From Thermohalobaculum sp039805905 (GTDB lineage: Bacteria > Pseudomonadota > Alphaproteobacteria > Rhodobacterales > Rhodobacteraceae): a stretch of DNA of 64,000 nt. Shown here piece by piece: positions 16,301 to 25,237 of this stretch. The stretch spans positions 1 to 64,000 of the forward strand of contig JBDIVM010000002.1 of the NCBI GenBank assembly GCA_039805905.1, read 5' to 3'. Below the pieces are notes generated by a model. That model did not search any database and was not told the DNA's origin. It saw only the letters and a list, made by a program, of their open reading frames with translations. Numbering within the stretch: the stretch's first letter is position 1; every line of letters begins with the position of its first letter. Made by a program: the position numbers and the translations under genes.

Positions 16301-16402
16301 CCCCAGGGTTCCTCCGGTTCGGGTACCGGCCTCGCGGCCGCCGCTGCAGCCTTGGCCGATTATCTACATCAGAAGCACGGTAGGGCATCCGGGTAGCCCG
16401 AT

Positions 16403-16415
16403 ATAATGCTATTAT
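16403..16415. promoter_or_regulatory. Candidate LysR-type operator between cuyA and the LysR gene
   Basis: ATAATGCTATTAT is a short palindrome (ATAAT-GCT-ATTAT) that fits the T-N11-A shape of LysR sites. It lies in the 164-base divergent region, 50 bases from the lysR start and 103 bases from the cuyA start, and is the most AT-rich spot there. Confidence 0.55.
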
Positions 16416-16464
16416 GCAACCTTAGCATGCACAGCCTGCATGTTTCTGCGGATGGGAGACGGCA

Positions 16465-17382
16465 ATGGACCTGCGGTGGCTCGACGATCTCGTGGCCCTC
16501 GCCGAGGCCGGCACGCTTTCCCGCGCGGCCGCGCTTCGCCATGTGACCCAGCCCGCCTTCAGCCGCCGGATCCAGCAGATCGAACGCTGGCTCGGCGCGC
16601 CGGTGCTCGACCGGTCCAGCCGGCCCGCCCGGGTCACCCCCGGCATCCTCAGCAAGATCGAGACCATCCGCGCCATGACGCTCGACCTGCGCCAGCTCCG
16701 CCGCGATGTGGTCGACTGGGAAGCGGCCGAGCGCCGCGTCTCGATCGCCGCCCAGCACGCGATCTCGGCCGGCATCCTCCCGCGCTTCATCGCCCGCTTG
16801 CAGAACGTCCGGCCAGGCCTTCCGATCCGGTTGCGCTCGGCGAACCGGGACGAGTGCTACACGCTGATGATGACGCGCCAGACCTCGATGATGATCGCCT
16901 ACGAGACGGGCTGGCTTCCCATCACCCCGGACGAGACGCTGGTGGAACGGGCGGTCCTCGGCGGGGACGAGCTTACACCGGTTGCCACGCCGGACTGTGC
17001 GCGGGCGGCGGCGTCCCTGGAGCCGGGCTCCGGGACGCTGCCGATCATCGGCTTCCCGCCCCATGTCTTCTTCGGAATCCTGTTCGCGCGCAATATCCTC
17101 CCCGAGTTGCGGCGCCGGCATGGGGTGACGGTTGCCTGCGAGACGGCCCTCGTTCCGGCGGTTCTCGCACTCGCGCTCGAGGGCGTCGGCGTGGCATGGC
17201 TGCCGCGCGCGCTCTGTGCCGGCGATCTGGAGTCCGGCAGGCTGGTCGATCTGGCCGGCCGCTTCGGCACCGTGCCGATGCATATTGTCGCCGCCCGCAT
17301 GACCACGCCCCGGTCGCGGCATGCCGAGGCGGTCTGGGGCAGGCTTCAGGAGTACATGACCGGCCGCAAAGCGGTCACCTGA
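16465..17382 (+). CDS. LysR-family regulator of the sulfonate operon
   Basis: This 305-residue LysR protein has an N-terminal helix-turn-helix (LDDLVALAEAGTLSRAAALRHVTQPAFSRRIQQIERWLG) at residues 5-45 and an effector-binding domain from about residue 90. It is transcribed away from cuyA, the classic arrangement for a LysR activator. The inducer is probably the sulfonate itself or a breakdown product. In cysteate users the regulator of cuyA is named CuyR, but I cannot show that this is the orthologue. Confidence 0.88.
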   Translation: MDLRWLDDLVALAEAGTLSRAAALRHVTQPAFSRRIQQIERWLGAPVLDRSSRPARVTPGILSKIETIRAMTLDLRQLRRDVVDWEAAERRVSIAAQHAISAGILPRFIARLQNVRPGLPIRLRSANRDECYTLMMTRQTSMMIAYETGWLPITPDETLVERAVLGGDELTPVATPDCARAAASLEPGSGTLPIIGFPPHVFFGILFARNILPELRRRHGVTVACETALVPAVLALALEGVGVAWLPRALCAGDLESGRLVDLAGRFGTVPMHIVAARMTTPRSRHAEAVWGRLQEYMTGRKAVT

Positions 17383-17426
17383 GTGCCGCTCGCCCGGCTG
17401 CTTCCGCCCGCGCCGGGGGACCGGTG

Positions 17427-17804
17427 ATGCTGTTCATCACGGCGACGAACGTGCGCACCGGGCGCGGCCGGGTGTTCCGCCGCCACGAGATCACCGCCGA
17501 CGTGCTGCTCGCCTCGGCATGCCTGCCGACGCTCCCCCGTGCGGTCGAGATCGACGGCGAGGCCTGCCGGGACGGCGGCTTCCCGGGGAACCCGACGATG
17601 ACGCCGCTCGTCAATGAATGCGCGGCGAGCGACATCGTGCTGGTGCAGGTCAATCCGGTCGAGCGCCCGGACATCCCGAGAGACGCCCGCAAAATCCAGA
17701 TACGGATCAACGAGGTATCGCTCAATGCGACGCTCCTGCAAGAGCTGCGCATGATGGCGCTTCTGCGAGGGTGGTGGATGCCGGAGACGGTGAGGGGCGC
17801 CTGA
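17427..17804 (+). pseudogene. Truncated patatin-like phospholipase (C-terminal part only)
   Basis: The 125 codons from the ATG at 17427 encode FITATNVRTGRGRVFRRHEITADVLLASACLPTL, then EIDGEACRDGGFPGNPTMTPL and IVLVQVNPVERPDIPR. This is the C-terminal half of a patatin-like acyl hydrolase and keeps the catalytic Asp (in the DGG motif). The N-terminal half with the oxyanion glycines and the GxSxG nucleophile is absent; upstream lies the LysR gene on the same strand. It is almost surely inactive. Family members are often next to 3-hydroxybutyrate dehydrogenase genes, which are not seen here. Confidence 0.78.
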
Positions 17805-17950
17805 GCCCCGAAGCGCTCCGGGCGCCGGGCGGCGCATGTTTCCGAGAGTCCGCGGCTGAACACCGCGGGTCCTGCGCCCCCGCGGTCCGGATCGGCATTC
17901 CCGGACGGGCGCGGCGCCGTGCAACCCGCGACCAGCGCTTGCGAAGAAAG

Positions 17951-17972
17951 AAACAGTCTTGACTGATTGTTT
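17951..17972 (+). promoter_or_regulatory. Candidate TetR operator overlapping a -35 element
   Basis: Arms AACAGTC (from 17952) and GATTGTT (to 17971) form an imperfect inverted repeat with one mismatch per arm pair. The -35-like TTGACT (17959-17964) lies inside it. It is about 45 bases upstream of the tetR ATG. A repressor bound here would block its own operon. No clear -10 element is visible. Confidence 0.5.
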
Positions 17973-18014
17973 TATCTGCTCGACGCTGCTCGGGCGATTC
18001 CCCACGGAGGCTGC

Positions 18015-18656
18015 ATGGTCGTGCGCCGGACGCAGGAGCAGCGGAGCCGGGATACGACAGCCCGGATTCGCGAGGCCGCCCTGACTCTGATCGCGGAGCG
18101 CGGCTACGCGAATACGTCCACCACCGAAATCGCGGCGCGGGCAGGAGTGTCGCGCGGGGCGCTCCTGCATCACTACCCGCGAAGGATCGACCTCGTCGCC
18201 GATGTGGCGAAGCATGTGTGGGCGAATGCACGCACGCAGATGCGGCGGATCTCCGAGGAGTTCGTGCGAAGCCGGGAAGGTGTGCGGCACTTTGTCGAGG
18301 ATATGTGGAGCACGGTTTTCCGCCAGGAAGCCGCACGCATGACCATCGATCTGTTCAGTGCCGCACAGGCCGACGAAAAGCTCAGGCAGCGGCTCGCGGG
18401 GGCAATCGACGATCTGTTCGAGGACTATGCGCGCATCGCGCACGAGGCGTTCCGTCCGAGCGGCCTCGGCGAGGGGGAGAGGCTGGCGCTGGTGCAGCTT
18501 GCCGCCTCGGCGCTGCGCGGGCTCAGGATGCAGGAAATGATGGCGCCCGACGAGACTGCCGTCCGGGCCGTGCGGTCCGTGCTGGTCGACGTCCTCTGGG
18601 CGGCGCTCCGCGGTCAGGCCGAATCCGCACCTGTACGGGGGAGGCGCGATCGATGA
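18015..18656 (+). CDS. TetR-family regulator, coupled to the ABC transporter operon
   Basis: This 213-residue regulator has an N-terminal helix-turn-helix domain (IREAALTLIAERGYANTSTTEIAARAGVSRGALLHHYPRR) at residues 15-55 and a variable ligand domain after it. The ATG at 18015 follows GGAGG; an upstream TTG is less likely. The stop overlaps the livG-type ATG (ATGA), so regulator and transporter are one transcription and translation unit. That suggests it senses the imported compound. The 210 bases upstream contain only the candidate operator. Confidence 0.88.
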   Translation: MVVRRTQEQRSRDTTARIREAALTLIAERGYANTSTTEIAARAGVSRGALLHHYPRRIDLVADVAKHVWANARTQMRRISEEFVRSREGVRHFVEDMWSTVFRQEAARMTIDLFSAAQADEKLRQRLAGAIDDLFEDYARIAHEAFRPSGLGEGERLALVQLAASALRGLRMQEMMAPDETAVRAVRSVLVDVLWAALRGQAESAPVRGRRDR

Positions 18657-19435
18657 GCGACGGCGACGCGGCGCCCATCCTCGAGGCGCGCGGTCTTGCG
18701 CGGTCGTTCGGCGGCATCGCCGCCGTCGCGGGCATGGACCTTTCGCTGCGCCGCGGCTCGATCACCGGGCTGATCGGACCGAACGGCGCCGGCAAGTCGA
18801 CCTTCTTCAACCTCGTCAGCGGGGTCATCCGGCCCGACCGCGGCACCGTGACGCTGAACGGGATCGACATCAGCGCGATGCCGCCCTTCCGGCGCGCGCG
18901 GCTCGGGCTGGTGCGGACATTCCAGCTCTCGCGCGAACTCGGCCGCCTGACCGTGCTGGAAAACCTGATGCTCGCCCCCCAACTCCAGCTCGGCGAGCGC
19001 CTGGCGCCCGTGTTCTTCCGCCCTGGCGCCGTGCGCCGGGCGGACGATGCGGTCTTCCGCAGTGCACTCGAAGTGCTCGCCATCGCGCGCCTGACGCCGC
19101 TGCGCGACGAATATGCCGGCAACCTTTCCGGGGGGCAGAAGAAGCTGCTCGAGATCGCGCGCACGCTGATGATCGACTGCGCGGTCGTGCTGCTCGACGA
19201 GCCCGGGGCAGGGGTGAACCCGGCGCTGATGAAGACGCTGAGGGAGATGATCGCCGAGCTCAACCACAACCATGACCGCACCTTCCTGATCGTCGAGCAC
19301 GACATGGATCTGATCGCCGCGCTGTGCGACCCGGTGATTGTCATGGCCGAGGGCCGTTTCATGGTCGGCGGCAGCTTCGACGATATCCGGCGGGACCGGC
19401 GGGTGATCGAGGCCTATCTCGGAGGGGCGGCATGA
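18653..19435 (+). CDS. Branched-chain-amino-acid-type ABC transporter ATPase (LivG-like)
   Basis: This 260-residue ATPase has LARSFGGIAAVAGMDLSL, Walker A GPNGAGKST near 44, the signature NLSGGQKKLLEIAR near 155 and Walker B VVLLDEPGAGVNP near 176. The Q-loop VRTFQ is also present. It is the LivG half of the ATPase pair. It overlaps tetR by ATGA before it and livF by ATGA after it. The Liv-type family takes amino acids, urea, amides and aromatic acids, so the substrate is open. Confidence 0.88.
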   Translation: MSDGDAAPILEARGLARSFGGIAAVAGMDLSLRRGSITGLIGPNGAGKSTFFNLVSGVIRPDRGTVTLNGIDISAMPPFRRARLGLVRTFQLSRELGRLTVLENLMLAPQLQLGERLAPVFFRPGAVRRADDAVFRSALEVLAIARLTPLRDEYAGNLSGGQKKLLEIARTLMIDCAVVLLDEPGAGVNPALMKTLREMIAELNHNHDRTFLIVEHDMDLIAALCDPVIVMAEGRFMVGGSFDDIRRDRRVIEAYLGGAA

Positions 19436-20145
19436 CCGCGCTTCTCGAGGTCGCCGGGCTGACCGCGGGATACGGGCGGGGCGACATCGTCCAGGGCATC
19501 AACCTTTCGGTCGGCGCGGGTGAGATCGCCACGATCATCGGGCCGAATGGCGCCGGCAAGTCCACCGCCGTCAAATCGGTTGCCGGCGTGGTGCGGCCGC
19601 GGCTCGGTTCCGTGCGGGTTGACGGCGCCGAGATCGCGGGAATGGCGGCGTCCGAGATTGCCCGGCGCGGCGTCGCCTTCGTGCCGCAGGAAGCGAACGT
19701 GTTCCGGCAGCTGACGGTGGCGGAGAACCTCGAGATCGGGGCGTGGACCGACAGGAGCCGGATTGCCGAGCGCCGCGAACGCGTGCTTGCCCTGTTCCCG
19801 GATCTGGCGCGGCTGTTCCGGGTGCGTGCGGGTCATCTCTCGGGCGGGCAGCGCCAGATGGTCGCCTTCGGGATGGCGATGATGGTCGAGCCGCGTGTGC
19901 TGCTGCTGGATGAGCCCTCGGCCGGCCTGTCGCCGGTGATGGCCGGGCAGATGTTCGCGACCATCCTCAGCGTGAACGCCGCGGGTGTCGCGATCCTCAT
20001 GGTCGAGCAGAACGCAATCCAGGCGCTCAGGATATCGCACCGCGGCTATGTCATGGCTTCGGGACGGATCGCGCTCGCGGACACGGCCGCCTGCATCCTC
20101 GAAAGCGCCGAGGTGGCGCATCTCTATCTCGGGAACCGCCAATGA
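19432..20145 (+). CDS. Branched-chain-amino-acid-type ABC transporter ATPase (LivF-like)
   Basis: This 237-residue ATPase has VAGLTAGYGRGDIVQGINLSV, Walker A GPNGAGKST near 39, the signature HLSGGQRQMVAFGMAMM near 138 and Walker B VLLLDEPSAGLSP. It pairs with the LivG-like protein. Both of its gene ends overlap the neighbours by four bases. Confidence 0.88.
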   Translation: MTALLEVAGLTAGYGRGDIVQGINLSVGAGEIATIIGPNGAGKSTAVKSVAGVVRPRLGSVRVDGAEIAGMAASEIARRGVAFVPQEANVFRQLTVAENLEIGAWTDRSRIAERRERVLALFPDLARLFRVRAGHLSGGQRQMVAFGMAMMVEPRVLLLDEPSAGLSPVMAGQMFATILSVNAAGVAILMVEQNAIQALRISHRGYVMASGRIALADTAACILESAEVAHLYLGNRQ

Positions 20146-21005
20146 CCGCGCAGCTCCTGGTCAACGGCCTTGTGAATGCAGCGCTGATCGCGCCGCCGGC
20201 AATCGCGCTCTCGCTGCTGTTCAGCGTGCTGCGGTTCCCGAACTTCGCGATCGGCGGCTACATCACGGCCGGCGCCTTCCTCGCCTATGCCGCCAATGCG
20301 GGGGCGGGGCTGCCGCTGTGGGGCGCGGCGCTCGTCGCCATGGCGGGGACGAGCCTGCTGGTCTGGCTCTCGGACGAGATCGTCTTCAAGCCGCTTCGCG
20401 GGCAGGACCCGGTGACGCTGCTGGTCGTCTCGATCGCGCTCACTCTGATCATCGAGCATGTGGTCCGGCTGATCTATTCCGCGGACGTGCGGGGCTTCGA
20501 CCTGCCGCTGCAGCGCCCGCACCGCTTCGCGGGTATCCGGATCACCGAGGAACAGCTGGAGCTGCTGGCGCTTGCGGCAGCAATTGCGGCGCTGACCCAT
20601 CTTCTGCTCCGCTACACGCGCACCGGCCGGGCGGTGCGCGCGACGGCCGACAATCCCGTGCTGGCCGAGGTGCGGGGTGTCCCGACGCGCCGGATCGTGA
20701 CGGCGGTGTGGGTCTACTCGGGCGCGCTCTTCGGGCTCACGGGGGTTCTGGCGGGTCTCGATCTGGTGATCGAGCCGCTATTGGGCTGGAACCTGACGAT
20801 CCCGATATTCGCCGCGGCGATCCTGGGCGGCATCGGCTCGCCCTATGGCGCCATGCTGGGCGCGGTACTGGTCGGGATCGCCGAGGAGCTGACGGTCCTC
20901 GTGCTGCCCTCGACCTACAAGGTCGGGGTCGGTTTCTTCATCATCGCGGTGCTGCTGCTCGTGCGGCCGCACGGGCTGCTCGGCCAGCCCGAGATCCGGA
21001 AGTGA
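20142..21005 (+). CDS. Branched-chain-amino-acid-type ABC permease (LivH-like)
   Basis: This 287-residue membrane protein of the LivH type has about eight helices. It carries FSVLRFPNFAIGGYITAGAF near the N-terminus, the GRAVRATADNPVLAEVRGV cytoplasmic loop and AAAILGGIGSPYGAMLGAVLVG. It forms one half of the transport channel. It is coupled to livF by ATGA. Confidence 0.88.
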   Translation: MTAQLLVNGLVNAALIAPPAIALSLLFSVLRFPNFAIGGYITAGAFLAYAANAGAGLPLWGAALVAMAGTSLLVWLSDEIVFKPLRGQDPVTLLVVSIALTLIIEHVVRLIYSADVRGFDLPLQRPHRFAGIRITEEQLELLALAAAIAALTHLLLRYTRTGRAVRATADNPVLAEVRGVPTRRIVTAVWVYSGALFGLTGVLAGLDLVIEPLLGWNLTIPIFAAAILGGIGSPYGAMLGAVLVGIAEELTVLVLPSTYKVGVGFFIIAVLLLVRPHGLLGQPEIRK

Positions 21006-21015
21006 GGGCCCGCCG

Positions 21016-21975
21016 ATGACCGCCTATCTCGTGTCGATGGCAACCTTTGTCGGCTTCTTCATGCTGCTGGCGCTGGCGCTGAACCTGCAATGGGGCATGA
21101 CCGGCATGGTGAACTTCGGCATCGCCGGGTTCTATGCGCTGGGCGCGTACACGAGCGCGCTCCTGTCGGTGAAGCTGGGGCTGCCGCTGTGGCTCGCCAT
21201 GCCCGCGGGCGCGGTGGCGGGGCTTCTGGCCGGGACGCTGGTCGCGCTGCTGTCGATCCGGCTCAGCGGCGATTTCCTGGCGATCGTGACGCTTGGGTTC
21301 GGCGAGTTCGTTCGTCTGGTCGCACTGAACGAGGACTGGCTGACGGAAGGCCCGCGCGGCCTGAAGATCGATGCGCGCCCCTTCGCCGATGTGTTCTCGC
21401 GCGAGTCCTATCCGCTCGTCTATCTCGGACTGGTCGCGGCAGCCGTCGCGCTTGCGTTCCTGGTCGCGGAGCGGATCCGCAGGGCGCCGCTGGGGCGGAC
21501 GCTCCGCGCGATCCGCGAGGACGCGGTCGTGGCCGAGGTGCTGGGCAAGAACGTGCTCCTGCACCGGATCACCGTCTTTGCGATCGGCGCTGCCTTCATG
21601 GGGGCGGCCGGCGCGCTCTATGCCCACTATGTCCAGAATATCTCGCCGCAGGTCTTCATGCCGATGGTCGCGATCTTCATCTGGATGTCGGTGATCGTCG
21701 GCGGTCCGGGGAACAACTGGGGGCTCATGCTGGGCGCGGGCCTGGTGATGGCGATCCTCGAGGGCACGCGCTTCCTGGGCGACGTCATCGACTGGCTGGA
21801 CGCCGAGAAGCTTTCGGCGATCCGGGTCATACTGATCGGCATCCTGCTGATCGTCATCATCCGGCTCCGCCCGCGCGGCGTGATGCCCGAGCCGAGGTTC
21901 CGCTACCGCGGCAGCAGAGCTGCTGCGGACGGTTCGTCCGTCAACGACGTTACTGGCAGAGGAGATACGACATGA
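21016..21975 (+). CDS. Branched-chain-amino-acid-type ABC permease (LivM-like)
   Basis: This 319-residue membrane protein has the LivM hallmarks NLQWGMTGMVNFGIAGFYALGAY, GDFLAIVTLGFGEFVRL and GRTLRAIREDAVVAEVLGKN. The soluble C-terminal tail after RPRGVMPEPRFR is about 30 residues. It starts 10 bases after livH and ends in an ATGA overlap with the binding-protein gene. Confidence 0.88.
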   Translation: MTAYLVSMATFVGFFMLLALALNLQWGMTGMVNFGIAGFYALGAYTSALLSVKLGLPLWLAMPAGAVAGLLAGTLVALLSIRLSGDFLAIVTLGFGEFVRLVALNEDWLTEGPRGLKIDARPFADVFSRESYPLVYLGLVAAAVALAFLVAERIRRAPLGRTLRAIREDAVVAEVLGKNVLLHRITVFAIGAAFMGAAGALYAHYVQNISPQVFMPMVAIFIWMSVIVGGPGNNWGLMLGAGLVMAILEGTRFLGDVIDWLDAEKLSAIRVILIGILLIVIIRLRPRGVMPEPRFRYRGSRAAADGSSVNDVTGRGDTT

Positions 21976-23192
21976 CCTTCCGGATGACACGCCGACAGGC
22001 GCTCGGCACCGGTGCCGCGGGCCTCGGCATCCTCGCGGCCCCGGCGATCCTGCGTGCGCAGGACGGGCCGATCAGCGTCGGCAGCCTGACCCCCAACACG
22101 GGCGGCGGCGGCCCGTTCGGGCCGAACATCACCGCCTCGCACAAGCGCGTGGCCGATGCGGTGAACGCGATGGGCGGCGTGCTCGGCCGGCAGATCGAGC
22201 TGACGCAGGAGAATTCCGAGACCAATCCCGAGACCGCGGTGCGCGCCGCCGACAAGCTGATCAACGTCAACAAGGTCATCGCGATCCTTGGTACCTGGTC
22301 GTCCTCGGTCACGCTCGGGATCCTGCCGAAGTGTCAGGAGGCGGGCGTGATCCAGATGTGCACCTCGTCGTCGTCGGACATTCCGGTGAAGGACGAGAAG
22401 GGCCTGGTATTCAACTTCCAGGCGCTGTCGCCGGTCTGGGGCAGGGCGATCGGCCAGCTGGCGATCCAGCGCAACATCGCCTCGTATGGCGTCATGGCCC
22501 TGAACAACGATTTCACCAAGTCCATGGTCGAGGCCTTCGTCGCCACCGTCGGCGCCGAGAAGGTGAGCCCGGCGCCATTCTACTACAACGGCGACCAGTC
22601 CTCGTACCGCTCCGAGGTGACGCAGCTGATCGAGGGCAATCCCGAGGCCGTCTTCATCCCGAGCTACGTCACCGACTTCACCGCGGTCTACAAGGAGATC
22701 TTCCGCCAGGGCTACGAGGGGCAGGTCATCACTGTCTCGCTCTCCACCGGCCCGAAGTTCAAGGAGGCGGTAGGCGACGCCGCGAACGGCGTGCTGCATG
22801 GCCTGCCGGTGCCGCCGATCGACAGCCCCGCCTACAAGGAGTACCTCGTGGAGGCCGGGCTCGAGGACACGGGCGAGGTGCAGCATCCCTTCGGCACCGC
22901 CGGCCGCGACCAGATGTCGGTGCTGCTGCTGGCCATCGAGAAGGCCGGCACCACGGATACCGCCGCGGTGGCGAAGGCGGTGTGGGACGTGACCACCGGG
23001 CCGGGCAAGAAGCCGGTGACGAACGTCGCGGACGGGCTTGCGGCGCTGCGGGCGGGAGAGGAGATCAACTTCTCCGGCGCGTCGTCCTCGCTCGAGTTCG
23101 ACGACCAGGGTATGGTACTCGGCCGCGACTTCCAGCTCGCCGAGATCCGCGACGGCAAGGACGTGGTGCTCGCCCGCCTTGCCTTCCAGTGA
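21972..23192 (+). CDS. Branched-chain-amino-acid-type ABC binding protein, Tat-exported
   Basis: This 406-residue periplasmic binding protein (family 6) has a twin-arginine signal, TRRQALGTGAAGLGILAAPAILRAQ, at about residues 6-31. The mature part starts ISVGSLTPNTGGGGPFGPN and includes AVRAADKLINVNKVIAILGTWSSSVT. The Tat signal suggests export in folded form, which is common for this family in Rhodobacterales. It is the fifth gene of the cluster. The substrate cannot be read from the sequence. Confidence 0.88.
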   Translation: MTFRMTRRQALGTGAAGLGILAAPAILRAQDGPISVGSLTPNTGGGGPFGPNITASHKRVADAVNAMGGVLGRQIELTQENSETNPETAVRAADKLINVNKVIAILGTWSSSVTLGILPKCQEAGVIQMCTSSSSDIPVKDEKGLVFNFQALSPVWGRAIGQLAIQRNIASYGVMALNNDFTKSMVEAFVATVGAEKVSPAPFYYNGDQSSYRSEVTQLIEGNPEAVFIPSYVTDFTAVYKEIFRQGYEGQVITVSLSTGPKFKEAVGDAANGVLHGLPVPPIDSPAYKEYLVEAGLEDTGEVQHPFGTAGRDQMSVLLLAIEKAGTTDTAAVAKAVWDVTTGPGKKPVTNVADGLAALRAGEEINFSGASSSLEFDDQGMVLGRDFQLAEIRDGKDVVLARLAFQ

Positions 23193-23255
23193 CGGCGGTG
23201 CGGCGGCCCGTGCCGCCGCACCGCCCTTCCGAGACCCAGAACAGGAGACCGCCCG

Positions 23256-23846
23256 ATGGCACGAGTCCGCAATATCGAGATCGACGAGGTCCCCGCTGAC
23301 CTCCGGTCCGTCTACCAGCGCTTTTCCAGAGAATACGGGCCCTTCCTCAACCAGGTGCGGGTCTTTGCGCACCGTCCGCCGGCGCTGCGCCACATCATGG
23401 GGCTGCTGCTCGATCTGAAGGACGAGGCGCTGCTGCCCAAACGCTATCTCGAGATCGCGCTCGTCGTGGTGTCGAAGATCAACGAGTGCCGCTACTGCGT
23501 CGCCCATCACACGCCCCGGCTGGTCGAGCAGGGCATCGGCGCCGAGGCGGCGGAGCGGATCCTCGATCCGGAGGTGCCGGGGTTCGACGCGGTCGACATT
23601 CTGGTGCGCGACTACGCCGTCCAGGTCACCAACAACGCACCTTACATGCGCGACGCGATCTTCGGCCGGCTGCGGCAGCATTTCAGCGAGGCGCAGATCG
23701 TCGAGCTGACGCTGCGCACGGCGCTCTGCGGCTTCTTCAACCGCTTCAACGACGCGCTCCAGATCGGGATGGAGGAGGGCGTCATGGCCGACATGCTGGC
23801 CCATGGCGGGCGGGAAGAGAGCCTGCCGAGCCACGCGGCGGAGTAA
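23256..23846 (+). CDS. AhpD-like / carboxymuconolactone decarboxylase family protein
   Basis: This 196-residue helical protein has the CxxC-xxxH active site NECRYCVAHH near residue 77, as in AhpD-type peroxidase partners. It has no signal peptide. It begins 63 bases after the binding-protein gene and is probably the last member of the TetR-led cluster. The family acts in thiol redox chemistry or on lactones. The link with the transporter hints that the imported compound is processed by it, but this is inference. Confidence 0.83.
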   Translation: MARVRNIEIDEVPADLRSVYQRFSREYGPFLNQVRVFAHRPPALRHIMGLLLDLKDEALLPKRYLEIALVVVSKINECRYCVAHHTPRLVEQGIGAEAAERILDPEVPGFDAVDILVRDYAVQVTNNAPYMRDAIFGRLRQHFSEAQIVELTLRTALCGFFNRFNDALQIGMEEGVMADMLAHGGREESLPSHAAE

Positions 23847-23898
23847 GACCCGGGACCGGCTCCGCGCCCGCGGCAGGCCAGGGCGCCGCCGCGGGCGC

Positions 23899-24555
23899 TC
23901 AGATGCCGAGGAAGGGCTGGGCGAGCCGGGGGATCAGGCTGCGGAAGCGGAGCGGCGCATCGGTGACCGCGAGGCAGATGCAGGGCTCCTCCGGCCCGGC
24001 GACCGGCTGGTGCTCGACTGTGGCGTCGGCCTCCTCGACATCGCCGCGACGGAACCATGCGCCCTGGTCATAGAAGGAGCCGGCAAGCACCAGCGTCAGC
24101 TCGAGGCCGCGATGCCCGTGATCCGGGACCCTGGCGCCGGCCGGAATGTACAGAAGCCGCGCCCGCGCCCGCGAGGTACCTGTCGCCAGTGGCAGGTGCC
24201 GGACGCCGCCTCCGAGGCTGCGCCAGCGCAGGCCGCCGACGTCGCCCCCGGCATAGTCGCGCAGCGGCTGTGGCAGCACGAAAGCCTCGCCGCGGGCCGG
24301 GGCGGGAACGGACGGGGAGACCGGCTCCACCCGGTCGATCCGCTGCATCAGCGCCTCGAACTCGCCGTCGCCCATGTCGGCCTTGGCGGCGCTCTCGATC
24401 AGCGTCCCGCCGACCGTCTCGGCGAGCGCCAGTGCCGCGCGGCACTGCGGGCAGAGGGCCATGTGGGTCGCGACGATAAGGCTTGCCGCCTCTTCAAGCT
24501 CTCCGGTCGCGTAGGCGACGATCAGATCGTCGCCGACATGGTGTCTGATGCTCAC
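23899..24555 (-). CDS. chrR: Zinc anti-sigma factor ChrR
   Basis: This 218-residue protein has the zinc-bound anti-sigma domain with His6, His31, Cys35 and Cys38 (THMALCPQC), exactly as numbered in Rhodobacter sphaeroides ChrR. The C-terminal cupin keeps His146, His148, Glu152 and His182, which have the same spacing as the R. sphaeroides ligands. It holds RpoE inactive until singlet oxygen appears. It is coupled to rpoE by an ATGA overlap. All functional ligands are present. Confidence 0.96.
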   Translation of the reverse strand: MSIRHHVGDDLIVAYATGELEEAASLIVATHMALCPQCRAALALAETVGGTLIESAAKADMGDGEFEALMQRIDRVEPVSPSVPAPARGEAFVLPQPLRDYAGGDVGGLRWRSLGGGVRHLPLATGTSRARARLLYIPAGARVPDHGHRGLELTLVLAGSFYDQGAWFRRGDVEEADATVEHQPVAGPEEPCICLAVTDAPLRFRSLIPRLAQPFLGI

Positions 24556-25232
24556 AGCAATCCTCCCGATTGCGCGGCCAGCCGGGCACGAAGGTGCCCA
24601 TAGGCGAGCCTTATCCGGGATTTCACGGTTCCGACGGGCAGACCCAGCCGGTGGGCGATGGCGTCGTGGGACTGGTCCTCGAAGAACGACAGGCGCAGGA
24701 TCTCGCTCTGCTCGCCGCTGAGGCCGGCGAGTGCGGCGGCCACGATCTCGGTCCGTTCCCGCACGGTCACGAAGTCTTCTCCGCCGGGCCCCGTCTCGGG
24801 GACGAAGGCGGGATCCTGTGGATCGAACTCCGGGCGGCGCTCGCGCCGGAAGGCATCGATCCGGCGGTTGCGGGCAATCGTGAAGATCCAGGTAGCAGCG
24901 GAAGCCTTCGCGGGGTCGTAGAGATGCGCCTTGGACCAGATTGTGGCAAACGTTTCCTGCAGGACCTCATCGGCCCGGCCGTCCGCATCGCCGAACCGGC
25001 GGAAGTAGGATTTCAGCCGCGGAGCGAAATGCCGGAACAACGCCTCGAACGCGCCGCGGTCCCGGCGGTCGCCGACAGAGACCAGCCAGGCGGCAAGCTG
25101 GTCCGGTCCTGGCGCATCCCCGACGGGTATCGCGGGATCGTGCACGGCGGCTCTGCTGCTCCGGTTCTGGGTCGGCGCCCGCCATGCGGCGGGACGCTTC
25201 GTCGGCAGAGGTATCACATTCGTTGCGTTCAT
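24552..25232 (-). CDS. rpoE: ECF sigma factor RpoE (singlet-oxygen response)
   Basis: This group IV sigma factor is 226 residues long from the ATG at 25232. Region 2 includes FEALFRHFAPRLKSYFRRFG and EVLQETFATIWSKAHLYDP; region 4 includes LSGEQSEILRLSFFEDQSHDAIAHRLGLPVGTVKSRIR. The first 45 residues or so are not conserved. The predicted -10 element of its own promoter ends only five bases before this ATG, so the message is either leaderless or the true start is farther inside. It recruits RNA polymerase to TGATCC-N18-TA promoters. Confidence 0.95.
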   Translation of the reverse strand: MNATNVIPLPTKRPAAWRAPTQNRSSRAAVHDPAIPVGDAPGPDQLAAWLVSVGDRRDRGAFEALFRHFAPRLKSYFRRFGDADGRADEVLQETFATIWSKAHLYDPAKASAATWIFTIARNRRIDAFRRERRPEFDPQDPAFVPETGPGGEDFVTVRERTEIVAAALAGLSGEQSEILRLSFFEDQSHDAIAHRLGLPVGTVKSRIRLAYGHLRARLAAQSGGLL

Positions 25233-25237
25233 GCCCG

